Assembly: GCA_963814985.1 (NCBI GenBank)
Contig: CAWFFV010000013.1
Span: forward strand, 408,885 to 472,884
Source of the DNA: CAWFFV01 sp963814985
Lineage (GTDB): Bacteria; Chloroflexota; Ktedonobacteria; Ktedonobacterales; Ktedonobacteraceae
Direction of reading: 5' to 3'
DNA length: 64,000 bases
A model generated the notes under the pieces. The model was not told where the DNA came from. It saw only the letters and a list, made by a program, of their open reading frames with translations, and searched no databases. The first letter of the stretch is position 1. Every line of letters starts with the position of its first letter. Shown here one piece after another: positions 29,953-39,802 of the stretch. Made by a program: the position numbers and the translations under genes.

Positions 29953-30424
29953 TCTGTTCCTACTTAATTCTCTGTAGCCACTCAGACTTTTTTTCGGATT
30001 CCTCAGTGCCTGAGGCGCTTCGCAAACTGTTTTGTGTGAACCACAGCAAGTGGCGAGGAGACCCGAGGAGTTACAAATCCCTTAGAAAGCACAAAGCGTT
30101 GTGTTGAGCTTAACCACTTGTCCATCAGTATACCCCTATCTTTGCTCTGTTGCCAAGTACGTTTTTCGCTTACTCTCTACGAATTAGCATTGCTACTTAT
30201 CATGTAATATATTATATATCATAGATATTGGTCTGTGTATATTACACTATATTATGTAGAGATGTACTGAAACTTCTCCCGAACATGGGAACGTGCACAC
30301 AAATAGGGATCATCTTTGCATCTGTTCTGAGAGCATCGATATGGTATCAGGATAACCGCAAAGATCCGTTTTGAGGTAACAATCTCAGCAAAGAGAATAG
30401 TAACCATCCGAGGGGAACAACCAC
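29953..30424. other. Intergenic region with degraded palindromic repeat and AT-rich promoter-like stretch
   Basis: Around 29,995-30,075 lies a repeat remnant (GGATTCCTCAGTGCCTGAGG, CGCTTCGCAAACTGTTTTGT, then GTGGCGAGGAGACCCGAGGA) without the palindromic core. From 30,195 to 30,260 the sequence is very AT-rich (AATATATTATATATC) and may hold the promoter of the DUF1622 gene. No protein-coding gene seen. Confidence 0.5.
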
Positions 30425-30820
30425 ATCCTGGAAGAACTATTCAAACAATGGACTTTTTATCTGGCAGCAGGGGTTGAAGCCAGTGCAGGACTGCTCATCG
30501 CGTTTGCAGCTTTACAGGCAACGCTACGAGCTTTTGCCCTATTCTTTCGGAAACCAGGATCAGAGCCTGGAGTACATGAGCCACAAACCGAGAGTATACG
30601 GCTCCGTCTGGGAAGATGGCTGGCGCTTGCACTCGAATTTGAGTTGGCAGCGGACATCTTACGTACTGCCATTGCCCCAACATGGGCTGAGATCGGACAA
30701 CTTGCGGCAATTGCAACTATACGAACGGCCCTGAACTACTTCCTGCAACAGGAAATTGACAGAGCAGTGCAACGGCAACCAGCCAACAAAAAACAGTCAA
30801 CATCTTATTTGGATTGTTGA
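30425..30820 (+). CDS. DUF1622 family membrane protein with no ATG/GTG/TTG start
   Basis: The frame reads EELFKQWTFYLAAGVEASAG, LLIAFAALQATLRAFALFFR, then LGRWLALALEFELAADILRT and IGQLAAIATIRTALNYFLQQ, a clear DUF1622 protein of about 130 residues with three membrane helices. The frame is closed by a stop at 30,401, and between it and the conserved part there is no standard start codon. ATC 30,425 sits 8 bases after AGGGGA, and CTG 30,428 is the other candidate. Either a rare start codon is used or the start was lost by an indel. Function unknown. Confidence 0.65.
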   Translation: MLEELFKQWTFYLAAGVEASAGLLIAFAALQATLRAFALFFRKPGSEPGVHEPQTESIRLRLGRWLALALEFELAADILRTAIAPTWAEIGQLAAIATIRTALNYFLQQEIDRAVQRQPANKKQSTSYLDC

Positions 30821-30824
30821 CTGT
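30792..30824. terminator. Bidirectional terminator hairpin
   Basis: AACAGTCAAC and GTTGACTGTT form a perfect 10-bp stem, preceded by AAAAA and followed by TTCTATT. It overlaps the stop codon of the DUF1622 gene and lies 25 bp from the stop of the convergent ABC permease, so it can serve both. Confidence 0.65.
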
Positions 30825-30848
30825 TTCTATTAGCCAGCTTTCAAGTGA

Positions 30849-33599
30849 TTACTCGTAGCGAAGCACTTCTAATGGACGCACCCGTACGGACCCCCAGGCC
30901 ACAAGGGTAGCTGTGATCATCGCCAGAACTGCCGATCCAGCAATCAGGGTAATTACAATTATACTACTTACACCAAAATTAGATTTGAAGACAAAAGTAC
31001 CAAGCAAATTCGTGGCCAGCGTCACCAGAAGCATAGCCATCAATGCTCCTGTAGCACCGATCAAACCGTTCTCGATCAGCACCTCGCTCAAAATTGATCC
31101 GCTCGTATATCCGACAGATTTAAGAATACCCAACTCACGTCGTCGTTCCAGCATGGCCAGCGCCACAGCATTGGCAATAATGATGACACCCGCCAGCAGC
31201 GAGAGTGAAGCGATAGTAGTCAACGTCAACAGCACATCGTTCAGCAACTCATCGATGATATCGCCAATATTTGCCAGGTTCAGCACAAACGCGTTCGGTA
31301 CAGTATTACCAATGGTATCGACCGCCTTACTTAACTGATTCGGGTTTATTTTAAGGTAAAAGACTGACTGGCTGAGAAGCGCCGGAGTCAAGGCCTGTAC
31401 AGTGTCAGTTGTACCCAGAATAGGATAGAGATTTCCGCCCAATCCTTTGGGACGATAGACACCGACAATGGTCACTGTCTTTGTGTTTAGACGATCTATA
31501 CTCGCCAGGGTTACCTTATCGCCGACCTTCAAATGCAGAGGGGGAAGGTTGGCAAGCTGGAAGGCAATCAACACATGATCAGTTCCTGCATCGCTGGCAG
31601 TAAGATTACGTCCAGCCGTAATCTGTACATTCTGTGTACTGGGAAGCTGATTGTTTCCCACATCATATCCCTCAACACCTCTTAGAAAGTACAGAGTGCC
31701 GCCGCGTCCTAAAGAGGTTGTAGATGGATTTGCCTTATCCCCTGTCGGCAAGAGAGTTTGAATGGGCATGTCGTTGATAGCAACAGGAGCCGTCGCAGCA
31801 AGTGTTCGATGCTGGAAGGCTGAGAGTCCTGGCAAAGAGCTTAGCTTATTTTGTAGCTTTGTCGTATCATCATTCGATGTAATCGAGATGACATTATAGT
31901 TCAAGGTTTTGGCAAGAACACCATTGACTTGATCGCGCAAATCCTGTCCCAGAACCAGGATCAAACCTATCGTGAAGATGCCCACAAACAGGGCCAGCAT
32001 TGTTGTTGTAGTTCGTGTACGTTGCCGTCCCAGATTGCGTAATGCCATTTTTGTGGTTGCTTTCCAGGGGCGCGGAAGCAGCACTACCACAATGCCTGCT
32101 ATTGATACGATCAACAGCAACACAGCAAATATGGGCAAGAAGCGCAAGAGCAAGGCCGAGAGTGCCACCCCAATCATGACCATAGCGAGATGTCCCCGGC
32201 TGAAACGCTCAGGTACAGGCAACTTACTGATGATAAAGACAACCAGCCCAAAAAACAGGCTCAGCAGTCCCAGGAAGGCGAACGTTCCATAGACAGACAC
32301 CACGCCCAGGAAGACATCTTGATTCAGAATAAAGATTGCCAATCCGCAGAACAAGATAGAGAGTACAATTAACAGGCCAATCGTCAGAGCAATACTCGCG
32401 ATTCCTCGGCCCTCTGGTAGTTCACGGATTACATTCAGTGGACGGATATTTGCAGCCTGTACAATCGGTAATAGACCAAAAATGAGGGCCGTTACCAGAC
32501 CAATTACGACTCCACCACCGATCGTCACCGGTTCAAGGACAAACGGTATATTCAAGCCAAAAGTCTGCTGAACCAGATTACGCACCAGGTAGCTTACACC
32601 TACAGCGGCAATCGCGCCAATTGCACCACCGACCAGCCCAAGCATACTTGCCTCTAAACCAAAGAGCAAATAGAGATCAGAGCGACGATATCCTGTGGTC
32701 TTGAGCATAGCAATCTCTGTCTTACGGCGCGAAAGCAAAACCTGCATGGTATTGACAATGCCTACTCCACCGATCAGCAGCGCCAGAAGTCCTGCAATTT
32801 CCAAAAACTTTTTGATATTGTCAATCGTATCTTGCTGTGCTTGTAGGGCATCTTTCGCCGTCTGAGTTGAAGCAATGGGGAAATTTCCCTGAATTTGTTT
32901 TACTGCCCGATCAATACTGGCCTGATCCACTGCGGTCACGTTGATGGTATCATAGAGTGCTGGCAGTTTGGGAGCAGCCGCCTTGTAATCATCTTGAGAG
33001 AGCAGTACAACGCTACCAGACTGCGCAAGTACACCGGAGTCTGTGACAATTCCTACCAGCTTAACAGTAATGGTACGGCTCCCCTGTTCACGTGAACCTG
33101 CACGAATCTCAAACGTATCACCAATCTTCTTTTTATATTGATCGATGAACGGCTGTGTTGCAATCACCTGACGATTTTTCAGCAGACTCGCAATAGTGCC
33201 GTTTTTGGGGTTGGTAAAGGTTGGTGGCGTGACAATGGGATAGTTGTTGGCATCAACCACACGAACAGTAAAGGACTGGCGTAACGAAGCCTGTAAGCTA
33301 ATAGACCCCTGAGCATCAATAAAGGCTGTATAGTTGGTAATCGTCCCCTTCGTCTTGAGTTTAGCGAAGAAAGAGAGGTCGTTCTGTGTAAAGGGCTGAT
33401 TGCTTGAGGTTACGGCAATATCGCCACCATTGGCATCACGCACATTGCTGGTAAAGCCATCATTGATCATAAGACCAACCAACTGCAAGGCAACAATTGC
33501 CATTACACCAACCGCAACACAGAAGATTGCCAGCACGGTGCGCTGTCCCCCTCGGATCAACGAGCGAGATGTGTAATGAAAATATATTGATGCTTTCAC
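30849..33599 (-). CDS. ABC transporter permease, FtsX/MacB type with two FtsX domains
   Basis: 916 residues, intact. One N-terminal helix (TVLAIFCVAVGVMAIVALQLVGL), a large extracytoplasmic MacB-like domain, three helices (IAGLLALLIGGVGIVNTMQVLLSRRKTEIAMLKTTG marks the first FtsX domain), a central group of helices, a second extracytoplasmic domain, and a second FtsX domain (MLERRRELGILKSVG). It is the DUF214 double-permease form. Starts 4 bp inside the ATPase gene (ATGA overlap). Likely a mechanotransmission-type exporter or lipoprotein/peptide efflux system; substrate unknown. Confidence 0.88.
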   Translation of the reverse strand: MKASIYFHYTSRSLIRGGQRTVLAIFCVAVGVMAIVALQLVGLMINDGFTSNVRDANGGDIAVTSSNQPFTQNDLSFFAKLKTKGTITNYTAFIDAQGSISLQASLRQSFTVRVVDANNYPIVTPPTFTNPKNGTIASLLKNRQVIATQPFIDQYKKKIGDTFEIRAGSREQGSRTITVKLVGIVTDSGVLAQSGSVVLLSQDDYKAAAPKLPALYDTINVTAVDQASIDRAVKQIQGNFPIASTQTAKDALQAQQDTIDNIKKFLEIAGLLALLIGGVGIVNTMQVLLSRRKTEIAMLKTTGYRRSDLYLLFGLEASMLGLVGGAIGAIAAVGVSYLVRNLVQQTFGLNIPFVLEPVTIGGGVVIGLVTALIFGLLPIVQAANIRPLNVIRELPEGRGIASIALTIGLLIVLSILFCGLAIFILNQDVFLGVVSVYGTFAFLGLLSLFFGLVVFIISKLPVPERFSRGHLAMVMIGVALSALLLRFLPIFAVLLLIVSIAGIVVVLLPRPWKATTKMALRNLGRQRTRTTTTMLALFVGIFTIGLILVLGQDLRDQVNGVLAKTLNYNVISITSNDDTTKLQNKLSSLPGLSAFQHRTLAATAPVAINDMPIQTLLPTGDKANPSTTSLGRGGTLYFLRGVEGYDVGNNQLPSTQNVQITAGRNLTASDAGTDHVLIAFQLANLPPLHLKVGDKVTLASIDRLNTKTVTIVGVYRPKGLGGNLYPILGTTDTVQALTPALLSQSVFYLKINPNQLSKAVDTIGNTVPNAFVLNLANIGDIIDELLNDVLLTLTTIASLSLLAGVIIIANAVALAMLERRRELGILKSVGYTSGSILSEVLIENGLIGATGALMAMLLVTLATNLLGTFVFKSNFGVSSIIVITLIAGSAVLAMITATLVAWGSVRVRPLEVLRYE

Positions 33600-34348
33600 T
33601 GCATGTCTCTCCCGCTTGCCGAGTCGATTGAGTCGATCAAACCATCGACAATGCGAATAGCCCGATCAGCATGCGAGGCGACCACTGGATCATGGGTTGC
33701 AATGATAAAGGTCTTTCCTGTTTGAGCACGCAAATACGCAATGAGTTTGAGGACATTTTCACCATTTTTAGCATCCAGATTGCCCGTTGGCTCGTCAGCA
33801 ATCACAATCGCAGGATCAGTTGCCAGCGCACGAGCAATAGCAACACGTTGTTGCTCACCACCAGAAAGCTGAGTAGGTCGATGACCCAGGCGATGGGAGA
33901 GTCCTACCAGGTCTAGCAATTGTTTTGCACGATCAGAGGGTGATCCTTTATGCTTGCCTACGTAAAGCGGGACTTCCACATTTTCCTGAGCGGTCAGCGT
34001 TGGTATCAGATTATAAGCCTGGAAAACCATTCCTATCTTTGTATTACGGACCACCGCCAAACGTCCCTCAGTCATATGAGTAATATCTACACCATCAATC
34101 AGCACTAGCCCGCTGGTCGGATTATCTAGCCCGGCAATAATTCCCAGCAGCGTACTTTTACCAGAGCCAGAAGGCCCTACAATGGAAACAAACTCCCCAC
34201 TTTTTATCTGAAAACTAATCCCTTTGAGGATATCGATGCGCTCATGTCCTAATGGCAAACTTTTGGTAATGTTGCGAATATCCATCACAACTGTCTTGCG
34301 TGAATGCACCTGTTCCTGCGTACTTTGTACAGTCGTTGTTTCGTCCAT
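33596..34348 (-). CDS. ABC transporter ATP-binding protein, MacB/LolD type
   Basis: 250 residues, intact. Walker A GPSGSGKST, Q-loop MVFQAYNLIP, signature LSGGEQQR, Walker B IVIADEPTGNLD and H-loop IIATHDP. The LD segment GNLDAKNGENVL is the MacB/LolD hallmark. AAGGGG lies upstream of the ATG. First gene of a two-gene operon with the double FtsX permease. The 460 bp between it and the integrative element hold no gene that I can support. Confidence 0.92.
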   Translation of the reverse strand: MDETTTVQSTQEQVHSRKTVVMDIRNITKSLPLGHERIDILKGISFQIKSGEFVSIVGPSGSGKSTLLGIIAGLDNPTSGLVLIDGVDITHMTEGRLAVVRNTKIGMVFQAYNLIPTLTAQENVEVPLYVGKHKGSPSDRAKQLLDLVGLSHRLGHRPTQLSGGEQQRVAIARALATDPAIVIADEPTGNLDAKNGENVLKLIAYLRAQTGKTFIIATHDPVVASHADRAIRIVDGLIDSIDSASGRDMQ

Positions 34349-34805
34349 AGACGTTTTAGCCCCTTTGTTTTTCCCAGAAAAGGGAAACGATAGATCTTTT
34401 TCCTGGATGACGTTTTATCTCCACATATTATCAGGTATAGGAAGGGAGGTCGGCATCCTAAGCAACACATTGATCGGTATTGACACAGTAGTGCCATAAT
34501 GGATACTGTGACACCGTTTGTACTCAGGTTTCATAACAATTCGGTGATGGTTGCATATTCCTATCTTCTTTACGCACAAGGGGCTATGAAAGTTTAGGCG
34601 ATAGTACATACCAATTGGGTTATGTAATTGTAGAGAAATGGCTAGAACTTGCAATAGTAATCAACTATGTTATACTAAACTCAACTTGCCCAAAACCGGA
34701 AAATATACCTCATTAAACTCAACAACATGAACCAGCACCACAAGCCAGAGGAAAGCAAACAACCGCTGAGATTTTTTCCTCTCAACGGTACCGCTTTAGT
34801 ATGCG

Positions 34806-34860
34806 TTTTTTGAAGATACTAAACTATAAAATTTGCGTTTACAGTATAGTATCTTCAAAA
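34806..34860. repeat. Recombination core-like inverted repeat with 15-bp att direct repeat
   Basis: TTTTTGAAGATACTA occurs on both strands about 20 bp apart (34,807-34,821, and its complement ending near 34,858), the layout of a tyrosine-recombinase core site. The 15 bases TGAAGATACTAAACT at 34,811-34,825 recur once, 9.2 kb away at 43,991-44,005. The site lies directly beside the 3' end of the integrase gene, as expected for attL or attR. Confidence 0.6.
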
Positions 34861-34869
34861 ATTAACACA

Positions 34870-35877
34870 TCACTTTTTCCTCCCTTGACGTTTTCCGCGA
34901 GCTTTTCCATACTTCTTTAACTGAATATTGGCCATTGGTGAGTACTTTGTATGCTCACGCCGAGCCTCAGTACTCCCAAAGTTTTGCAGGTAAATCTCTG
35001 TCACCCGAATACTACTATGTCCCATTTCACGAGACAGATTGAATGTATCTCCTTGGTTATCCTTGTACATCTTAGCAAAAGTATGTCTGAACACATGTGC
35101 AGAAAACTTCATGTTCTCAAGACCTGCGGCTTGCTGGACACGCTCTAACATTTGCTGAATTCCTCTTGTTGTGAGAGGTGTACCACGGCCAATAAAAAGC
35201 GCCGTTTCATCAGGGTCAGCAGGGCAACGGTGTTTATTAATATACTTCCAGAGAAGTGACTGCACATCCGGAGTGATACCTACCTCACGTTCTTTTCTCC
35301 CCTTACCAAACACCTTGATATAATCGTCACGGATATCAGTCACCTTCAAACCGCACACTTCAGAAAGACGTATGCCCGTATCAAGCAGCAAAGACAGAAT
35401 CACAAAATCACGGAAGCCCGTTTCTGTGCTGGAGTTACATGATGAGAGTATTTTATCAATATGCTCAGAGGTAAACGTCTGAACAATTTTCTTTGCAGCT
35501 TTCGGAAACTTCAACCGCTCAACAGGGTTCACATCAAGCAATTCCTCAGCATAGCACCAGTTAAAAAAGGACTTGCACACCCGAATATAACCACAGACAG
35601 TAGTCACATCTAAAGCTTTACCACTATCAGGAGTACGGCCACGCCCCTGATAAATACCTACCTTTAACATATGCTGGACACACTGACGAAGATGATCTAC
35701 TGTTACCCGTTCAAGCTCAGTCACACTCACAGGAGTACCGTTAGCATCATTGCAAATTGTCGCCAGGAGACGCGTCCATGTACATAAGCGTTGTTCATAG
35801 GAAAGTAAAGTAGTCCTGGTACGCTGATTATTCTCACAATCACGCAAGAATTGTCTTACAACCTCTTCAAGTTTCAT
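34870..35877 (-). CDS. Tyrosine recombinase / integrase
   Basis: 335 residues, intact. N-terminal SAM-like core-binding domain, then the catalytic domain with Arg in LLDTGIRLSEVCGL, Lys region KVFGKGRKEREVGIT, H-x-x-R in SAHVFRHTFAK, His in SREMGHSSI and nucleophile Tyr in RVTEIYLQNF. ATG 35,877 is preferred over the longer frame because AAAGAGGTG precedes it, like the ribosome sites of its neighbours. The C-terminus is very basic. Presumed to integrate and excise the element at the adjacent core site. Confidence 0.92.
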   Translation of the reverse strand: MKLEEVVRQFLRDCENNQRTRTTLLSYEQRLCTWTRLLATICNDANGTPVSVTELERVTVDHLRQCVQHMLKVGIYQGRGRTPDSGKALDVTTVCGYIRVCKSFFNWCYAEELLDVNPVERLKFPKAAKKIVQTFTSEHIDKILSSCNSSTETGFRDFVILSLLLDTGIRLSEVCGLKVTDIRDDYIKVFGKGRKEREVGITPDVQSLLWKYINKHRCPADPDETALFIGRGTPLTTRGIQQMLERVQQAAGLENMKFSAHVFRHTFAKMYKDNQGDTFNLSREMGHSSIRVTEIYLQNFGSTEARREHTKYSPMANIQLKKYGKARGKRQGRKK

Positions 35878-35890
35878 AATACACCTCTTT

Positions 35891-37133
35891 CTAGGCAGCA
35901 ATCAGGTTGTACTGTTGTTGCTTCTTCCGAACGACCGTATTGAAATCTTTCCCTCGTTTTTCCAGGTAGTCCAGACCAGAGGGATACAATCTATGTAGGA
36001 CAAGTGACAGGTCCTCATCTTCACATGGCACATCATTTTTATCCCAGGCATGCAGCGTCATTGCACAGCCAACAATCTGAGCGAGCATTTGTTCTTGATT
36101 TACCACCCGCTTGCGTTCCCGTACCACAGGCCCCAGCTCGACACGGACCAATGGAAAGTACGCATGTTGAATTAGTTCCCACACTGGATGAGTCTCCCAG
36201 CGGGTACGGTTGGTGTCATCAGATGGAATCACATAGCGCAGCCAGTGAATTGAGGCATACACCCACATCACTTCGAGACGGTCAGGCAGATCATACGCAT
36301 AGTCCACACCATGACACACCCCCTCGATCTTGAAATCACGCAGGACATCACGCTTGAAACGAAACTCCACCCGCCAGACCTCTGTTTCACCATCCCACCC
36401 ATTGTTCCGCCAAATCGTCAGGAAATAGTCAGACGCTTTTTCCTTCGTACGAATGTAAGCAGACTTGTTGTAAATCACCGCACTCAAAGCACTGGCATGG
36501 GTTCCAAAGCTATAGCCTGTGATAGGACGGTACCGCATATGCACCTTATCAGGACCGATCAGATGGGCTTCTGTTTCCTCATCTTGTGGCATCACAAAAT
36601 GCATCTCCTGATCAATATGAGGAGTCAAACCGCAGCGACGAATAAACCCATCTTGCCAGTCTCGCTAGACCGAAGTTGAAGGCCACATCAGCACACAGAT
36701 GCACTTCTGATACCTGTGGATAGAGCATCACACCAAAGATCGAGGAAACAAACACATGGGCTTCTGCTATCACTTGATCCAGCAGGGTCAAGGACCACAG
36801 GTATTGAGCCATCACACGAACCTTTGCAACATATCCGGTTTTCTTGCCTGTCCCTATCTTGAGTTCCAGATCATCCGAACGCAGCAGGTAACGCCAGGGT
36901 GAACGACGGCCACCACCATGAGGATACATCACCAGGTTCGCACCATTGAACTCGTATTCTGTCGGTACTGGTTCATCCGATGCTTTGGCCCATTCCTGAT
37001 AGGCGGCAAGCTTTTCAAGAACGTCCTCAGCGCAGGAACGCTTTTCCGGTTGGGTCTCATCATCCAATGTGGTATAAGAAAAGTTGATCCACAAGCTATC
37101 CACACCAAAATTCAAAATCTTCAGATCATCCAT
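35891..37133 (-). CDS. Replication-initiator-like protein, frameshifted
   Basis: The N-terminal segment begins MDDLKILNFGVDSLWINFSY and contains a motif region VSEVHLCADVAFNFGLA. After an indel near 36,645 the second frame gives DWQDGFIRRCGLTPHIDQEM, SFGTHASALSAVIYNKSAYI and VWRVEFRFKRDVLRDFKIEG. Order and residues (HxxxD, later RxEFR and a Y region) resemble replication-initiation-factor proteins of plasmids and filamentous phages, but I cannot name the subfamily. About 414 residues in full. GGAGGTGAAAT precedes the ATG. Confidence 0.55.
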
Positions 37134-37210
37134 ATTTCACCTCCAGAGAACAAACAAGCCTTGTAAATTGCACGGCACCTAATAGTAGTGTGTGCCGTGC
37201 ATCTCTCAAG

Positions 37211-37411
37211 CTATCGCGCTATCCCTTGTGGAAGAGCGTTCATCAACCGACGTATGACATCACCTAAACAGTTTTTGCACAACCGTGTAGAAGCAACCCT
37301 GTTTGTTGCTGCATCAACAGGAAAATGACAGGCAACGACCTGGGTACGCTCACAACACAGGTAACACACCTCTCGATAGGGGTCACTCACAAAAATGGTC
37401 TTTTTCGCCAT
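37211..37411 (-). CDS. Small Cys-rich protein
   Basis: 66 residues starting MAKKTIFVSDPYREVCYLCCERTQ. CYLCC and RLCKNCLGD could form a single zinc site. The start is chosen because GAGGTGATGAG directly precedes the ATG; the same sequence precedes the next two genes. No family recognised. The element context suggests a regulatory or DNA-binding accessory role. Confidence 0.55.
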   Translation of the reverse strand: MAKKTIFVSDPYREVCYLCCERTQVVACHFPVDAATNRVASTRLCKNCLGDVIRRLMNALPQGIAR

Positions 37412-37439
37412 CTCATCACCTCTTAGAAAAACCGACGCG

Positions 37440-37646
37440 CTAATACTCTTTAGAGACTGCCCAGGGAGAGAGCCAAAGGCCATCACCGACACGGCGGACC
37501 AGAAGTTGGCCCTGTACCGTTTTCGCCTTACAAATGCGATGCAGGGAGCCATCTGCCAATTGACAGTACACACCACCGCCACGGCTAAACAGATTCTTTT
37601 CAATAGCTTGGTTGATTTTGCGAACATCAAGAGCAACTTGTATCAT
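37440..37646 (-). CDS. Small hypothetical protein
   Basis: 68 residues: MIQVALDVRKINQAIEKNLF, GGGVYCQLADGSLHRICKAK, then a basic and hydrophobic tail. The ribosome site GAGGTGATGAG is identical to that of its neighbours. No motif is recognised; the second half has the alternating pattern of a small beta barrel. Confidence 0.55.
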   Translation of the reverse strand: MIQVALDVRKINQAIEKNLFSRGGGVYCQLADGSLHRICKAKTVQGQLLVRRVGDGLWLSPWAVSKEY

Positions 37647-37655
37647 CTCATCACC

Positions 37656-37874
37656 TCATGATCCAATATGGTGCACATAAGCATCTGCCCAGCGTTGCCA
37701 CTCATCAAAGAGTTGCTGTTGCTGCCGCGTTGGACGGTCTGGATAGCGTTGAGGCAGTTGACAGAAAAGCTTGCGAGCATGGCTATAGAGGCTCTTACCT
37801 TGAGCACAGACAGGAGAGCCAGCAGAGCAGCCAAACGGACAGCCGCCTTGATTGTTCACACCGGAAGGTTTCAT
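37656..37874 (-). CDS. Small Cys-containing hypothetical protein
   Basis: 72 residues. N-terminal CPFGCSAGSPVCAQG holds three Cys, followed by an amphipathic helix rich in Gln and Arg (RPTRQQQQLFDEWQRWADAY). GAGGTGATGAG precedes the ATG. It ends 9 bp before the next small gene. No family recognised. Confidence 0.55.
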   Translation of the reverse strand: MKPSGVNNQGGCPFGCSAGSPVCAQGKSLYSHARKLFCQLPQRYPDRPTRQQQQLFDEWQRWADAYVHHIGS

Positions 37875-37886
37875 CTCATCACCTCG

Positions 37887-38849
37887 TTAGAAAGACTCAC
37901 CCGCACGAATGCGAGTCCACAGCGTACGAGCATCAATGTTGTGATACAGGGACAGAAAATCAAAGACATTGCCGCCACGTTGCCACACGTAGCAGTACCA
38001 ACAATTGCCGTTTGCTGAGGGTGGATAGACACGAAACGACTCCCGAGTATCCTCACTCTGTTGATGATGCTCCCCAAATGGACAGCAGCCGATTCCTCGA
38101 TAGTTGAGCGAGACATAGCGCCCGATAAGGGTTGAGGCATTCTGAGCAGCACACCACCCAGCGATAGAGCTAAAGGGCGAGCTATCAGCCAATTGAGCTT
38201 TTTTGCTTACGATTGTGTTGGTGTTCGGTTGAGCTTTTTTCGCGTGGAGCAACGTTTGTTTTATCGGCAGGAACCGGAACACGTTCCAGGCGAGAGAGCC
38301 AATCTGTACGCCCTGGCTTGAGGTGGACAATGGGCAAACGTGCCAGACCATGAGCAATGGAAACAAAGCCATAGCGAGACCTTGAAAGACGATGCACACC
38401 GAAAGGGAGACGGATCAGAGAGCCATAGCCAGTTGTCGTATCTTGTTTGGGATAGAATTCAACCCCAGTTGGGCACAACGGCAGGAGCCAGCAACGAACG
38501 GCAGCCGGAGCGGTAGGAGTCGAGAGGAAGACCCACAAGTGACCACCACGCCGAGACACCTCCAAGTAGGAAGCAATCCCCGCACAGATTTAAACGCGTT
38601 TGCAGATCAGAGAGCAGGCTCAGACCATCAGACGTATCAGCATCAAAGACTGCATAGGTACAAAGCCCTTGCTCATCAATGACATAGGTTCCTACCGTGT
38701 GAAGACCCTGCAAATGTCGGCGGATCACATCGAGCGTCACAGGAGCACCGACCCGCACATAACGCCCATCCTCTCGTTGCAAAGCATAATCATCGCGACG
38801 ACCGAGAAAGGCCGATGTGAAACCGTTCAAGAAGGATTTCAGAGATCAT
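37887..38849 (-). CDS. Primase-polymerase (AEP-type) with C-terminal CHC2-like zinc finger, three frameshifts
   Basis: Reading through indels gives: start MISEILLERF after GAGGTG; the metal motif YAVFDADTSDGLSLL; SRRGGHLWVFLS (motif like sGxGxHlw); VEFYPKQD; and GSLIRLPFGVHRLSRSRYGF. This is the order of archaeo-eukaryotic-type primases of plasmids and TOTE-like elements. The C-terminal part has CCPFGEHH...SFRVYPPSANGNCWYCY, a CHC2-like zinc finger. Breaks lie near 38,830, 38,555 and at the six-base T runs near 38,200-38,245. Probably primes replication of the element. Confidence 0.6.
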
Positions 38850-38950
38850 CAGACACCTCACAGGCACAAAGAGAGGGCAGGCAAGACGCGTTCGGCGTTC
38901 GGCGCTTGGCGTTCGGCGTTCGGCGTTGCTCCACCCTCTTAGACCATCGA

Positions 38951-39739
38951 CTAGAAACCGTTGTCCGACGACCACTGACCGGCATTGGTTGACCACTGGC
39001 CTTGATCAGCAGGCCACACGGTTCCTGTTACCTGTGGACCAGGAGGAGGCAACTGCTGAACTGGTGGCACAGGCTCAGAAAGTTGACCCGTTGAAATGCT
39101 ACTGCCAGCACCAAAGGTTAAATTTCCGGTTCGAGCCTCATCAACAAAGCTTTGTGCACGATTCTTCGCAATGCCGAGGTAGGACTCAGTCAGATCATTC
39201 TTCATTGTCCGTTGAGCCTTCTGGTAGGCGGTTCGATGCATCCGACGCTCATCAACTTGTAGCGCGTGGTTATCCAGGTGATCTTGTTCAAGTGCATGCT
39301 GGAAGAAGTGATCTAAATCGACCAGAGCAATAGCCCCCATGGTGAGAGGAAGGCAGACCGCCAGGAAAAATTGATAACTGTGATAGAGTGGACCGTTGCC
39401 CATCACGGCACCCAGGGTACTCAACAGACCAGCCAGATCATGACCAGCCAGCACCCATCCCAGGTTGTTGACGGCACTGACATACATCACGGAGAGCGAG
39501 ACCAGAGCCATCAACGAGCAGCCGAACCAGTTCTTCTTTTGAAAGAGTAAGTACGCTTGACGGGCAGTGATATAGGTAACAATCTCCAAGAAGAACCCAC
39601 GCAGGAAACCGACGAAACCGCCACCGTAGACCCATCCATTGGCAATGCTGGACTCGATGATGAGACCAGGCACGACCAGAGCACACAACGCAACCTCAAG
39701 ACGTTTCCAGAGTAAATGAAGCCCAATAGCTAAACGCAT
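38951..39739 (-). CDS. Element-encoded membrane protein
   Basis: 262 residues, intact, preceded by AAGGAGGGTTTGAC. About four membrane segments (LEVALCALVVPGLII; FVGFLRGFFLEIVTYI; SLMALVSLSVMYVSAV; FFLAVCLPLTMGAIALV), then a charged soluble helix and a Gly/Pro/Gln-rich tail ending GQWSSDNGF. No family recognised. In a mobile element it could anchor a transfer or exclusion function, but nothing in the sequence proves that. Between it and the primase lies an imperfect tandem of GCGTTCGGC (38,888-38,927). Confidence 0.6.
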   Translation of the reverse strand: MRLAIGLHLLWKRLEVALCALVVPGLIIESSIANGWVYGGGFVGFLRGFFLEIVTYITARQAYLLFQKKNWFGCSLMALVSLSVMYVSAVNNLGWVLAGHDLAGLLSTLGAVMGNGPLYHSYQFFLAVCLPLTMGAIALVDLDHFFQHALEQDHLDNHALQVDERRMHRTAYQKAQRTMKNDLTESYLGIAKNRAQSFVDEARTGNLTFGAGSSISTGQLSEPVPPVQQLPPPGPQVTGTVWPADQGQWSTNAGQWSSDNGF

Positions 39740-39802
39740 GTCAAACCCTCCTTGTGAAACTAGCGAGCCGCACCTTGTGAAGCGGGAGCAAACAACACCT
39801 TT

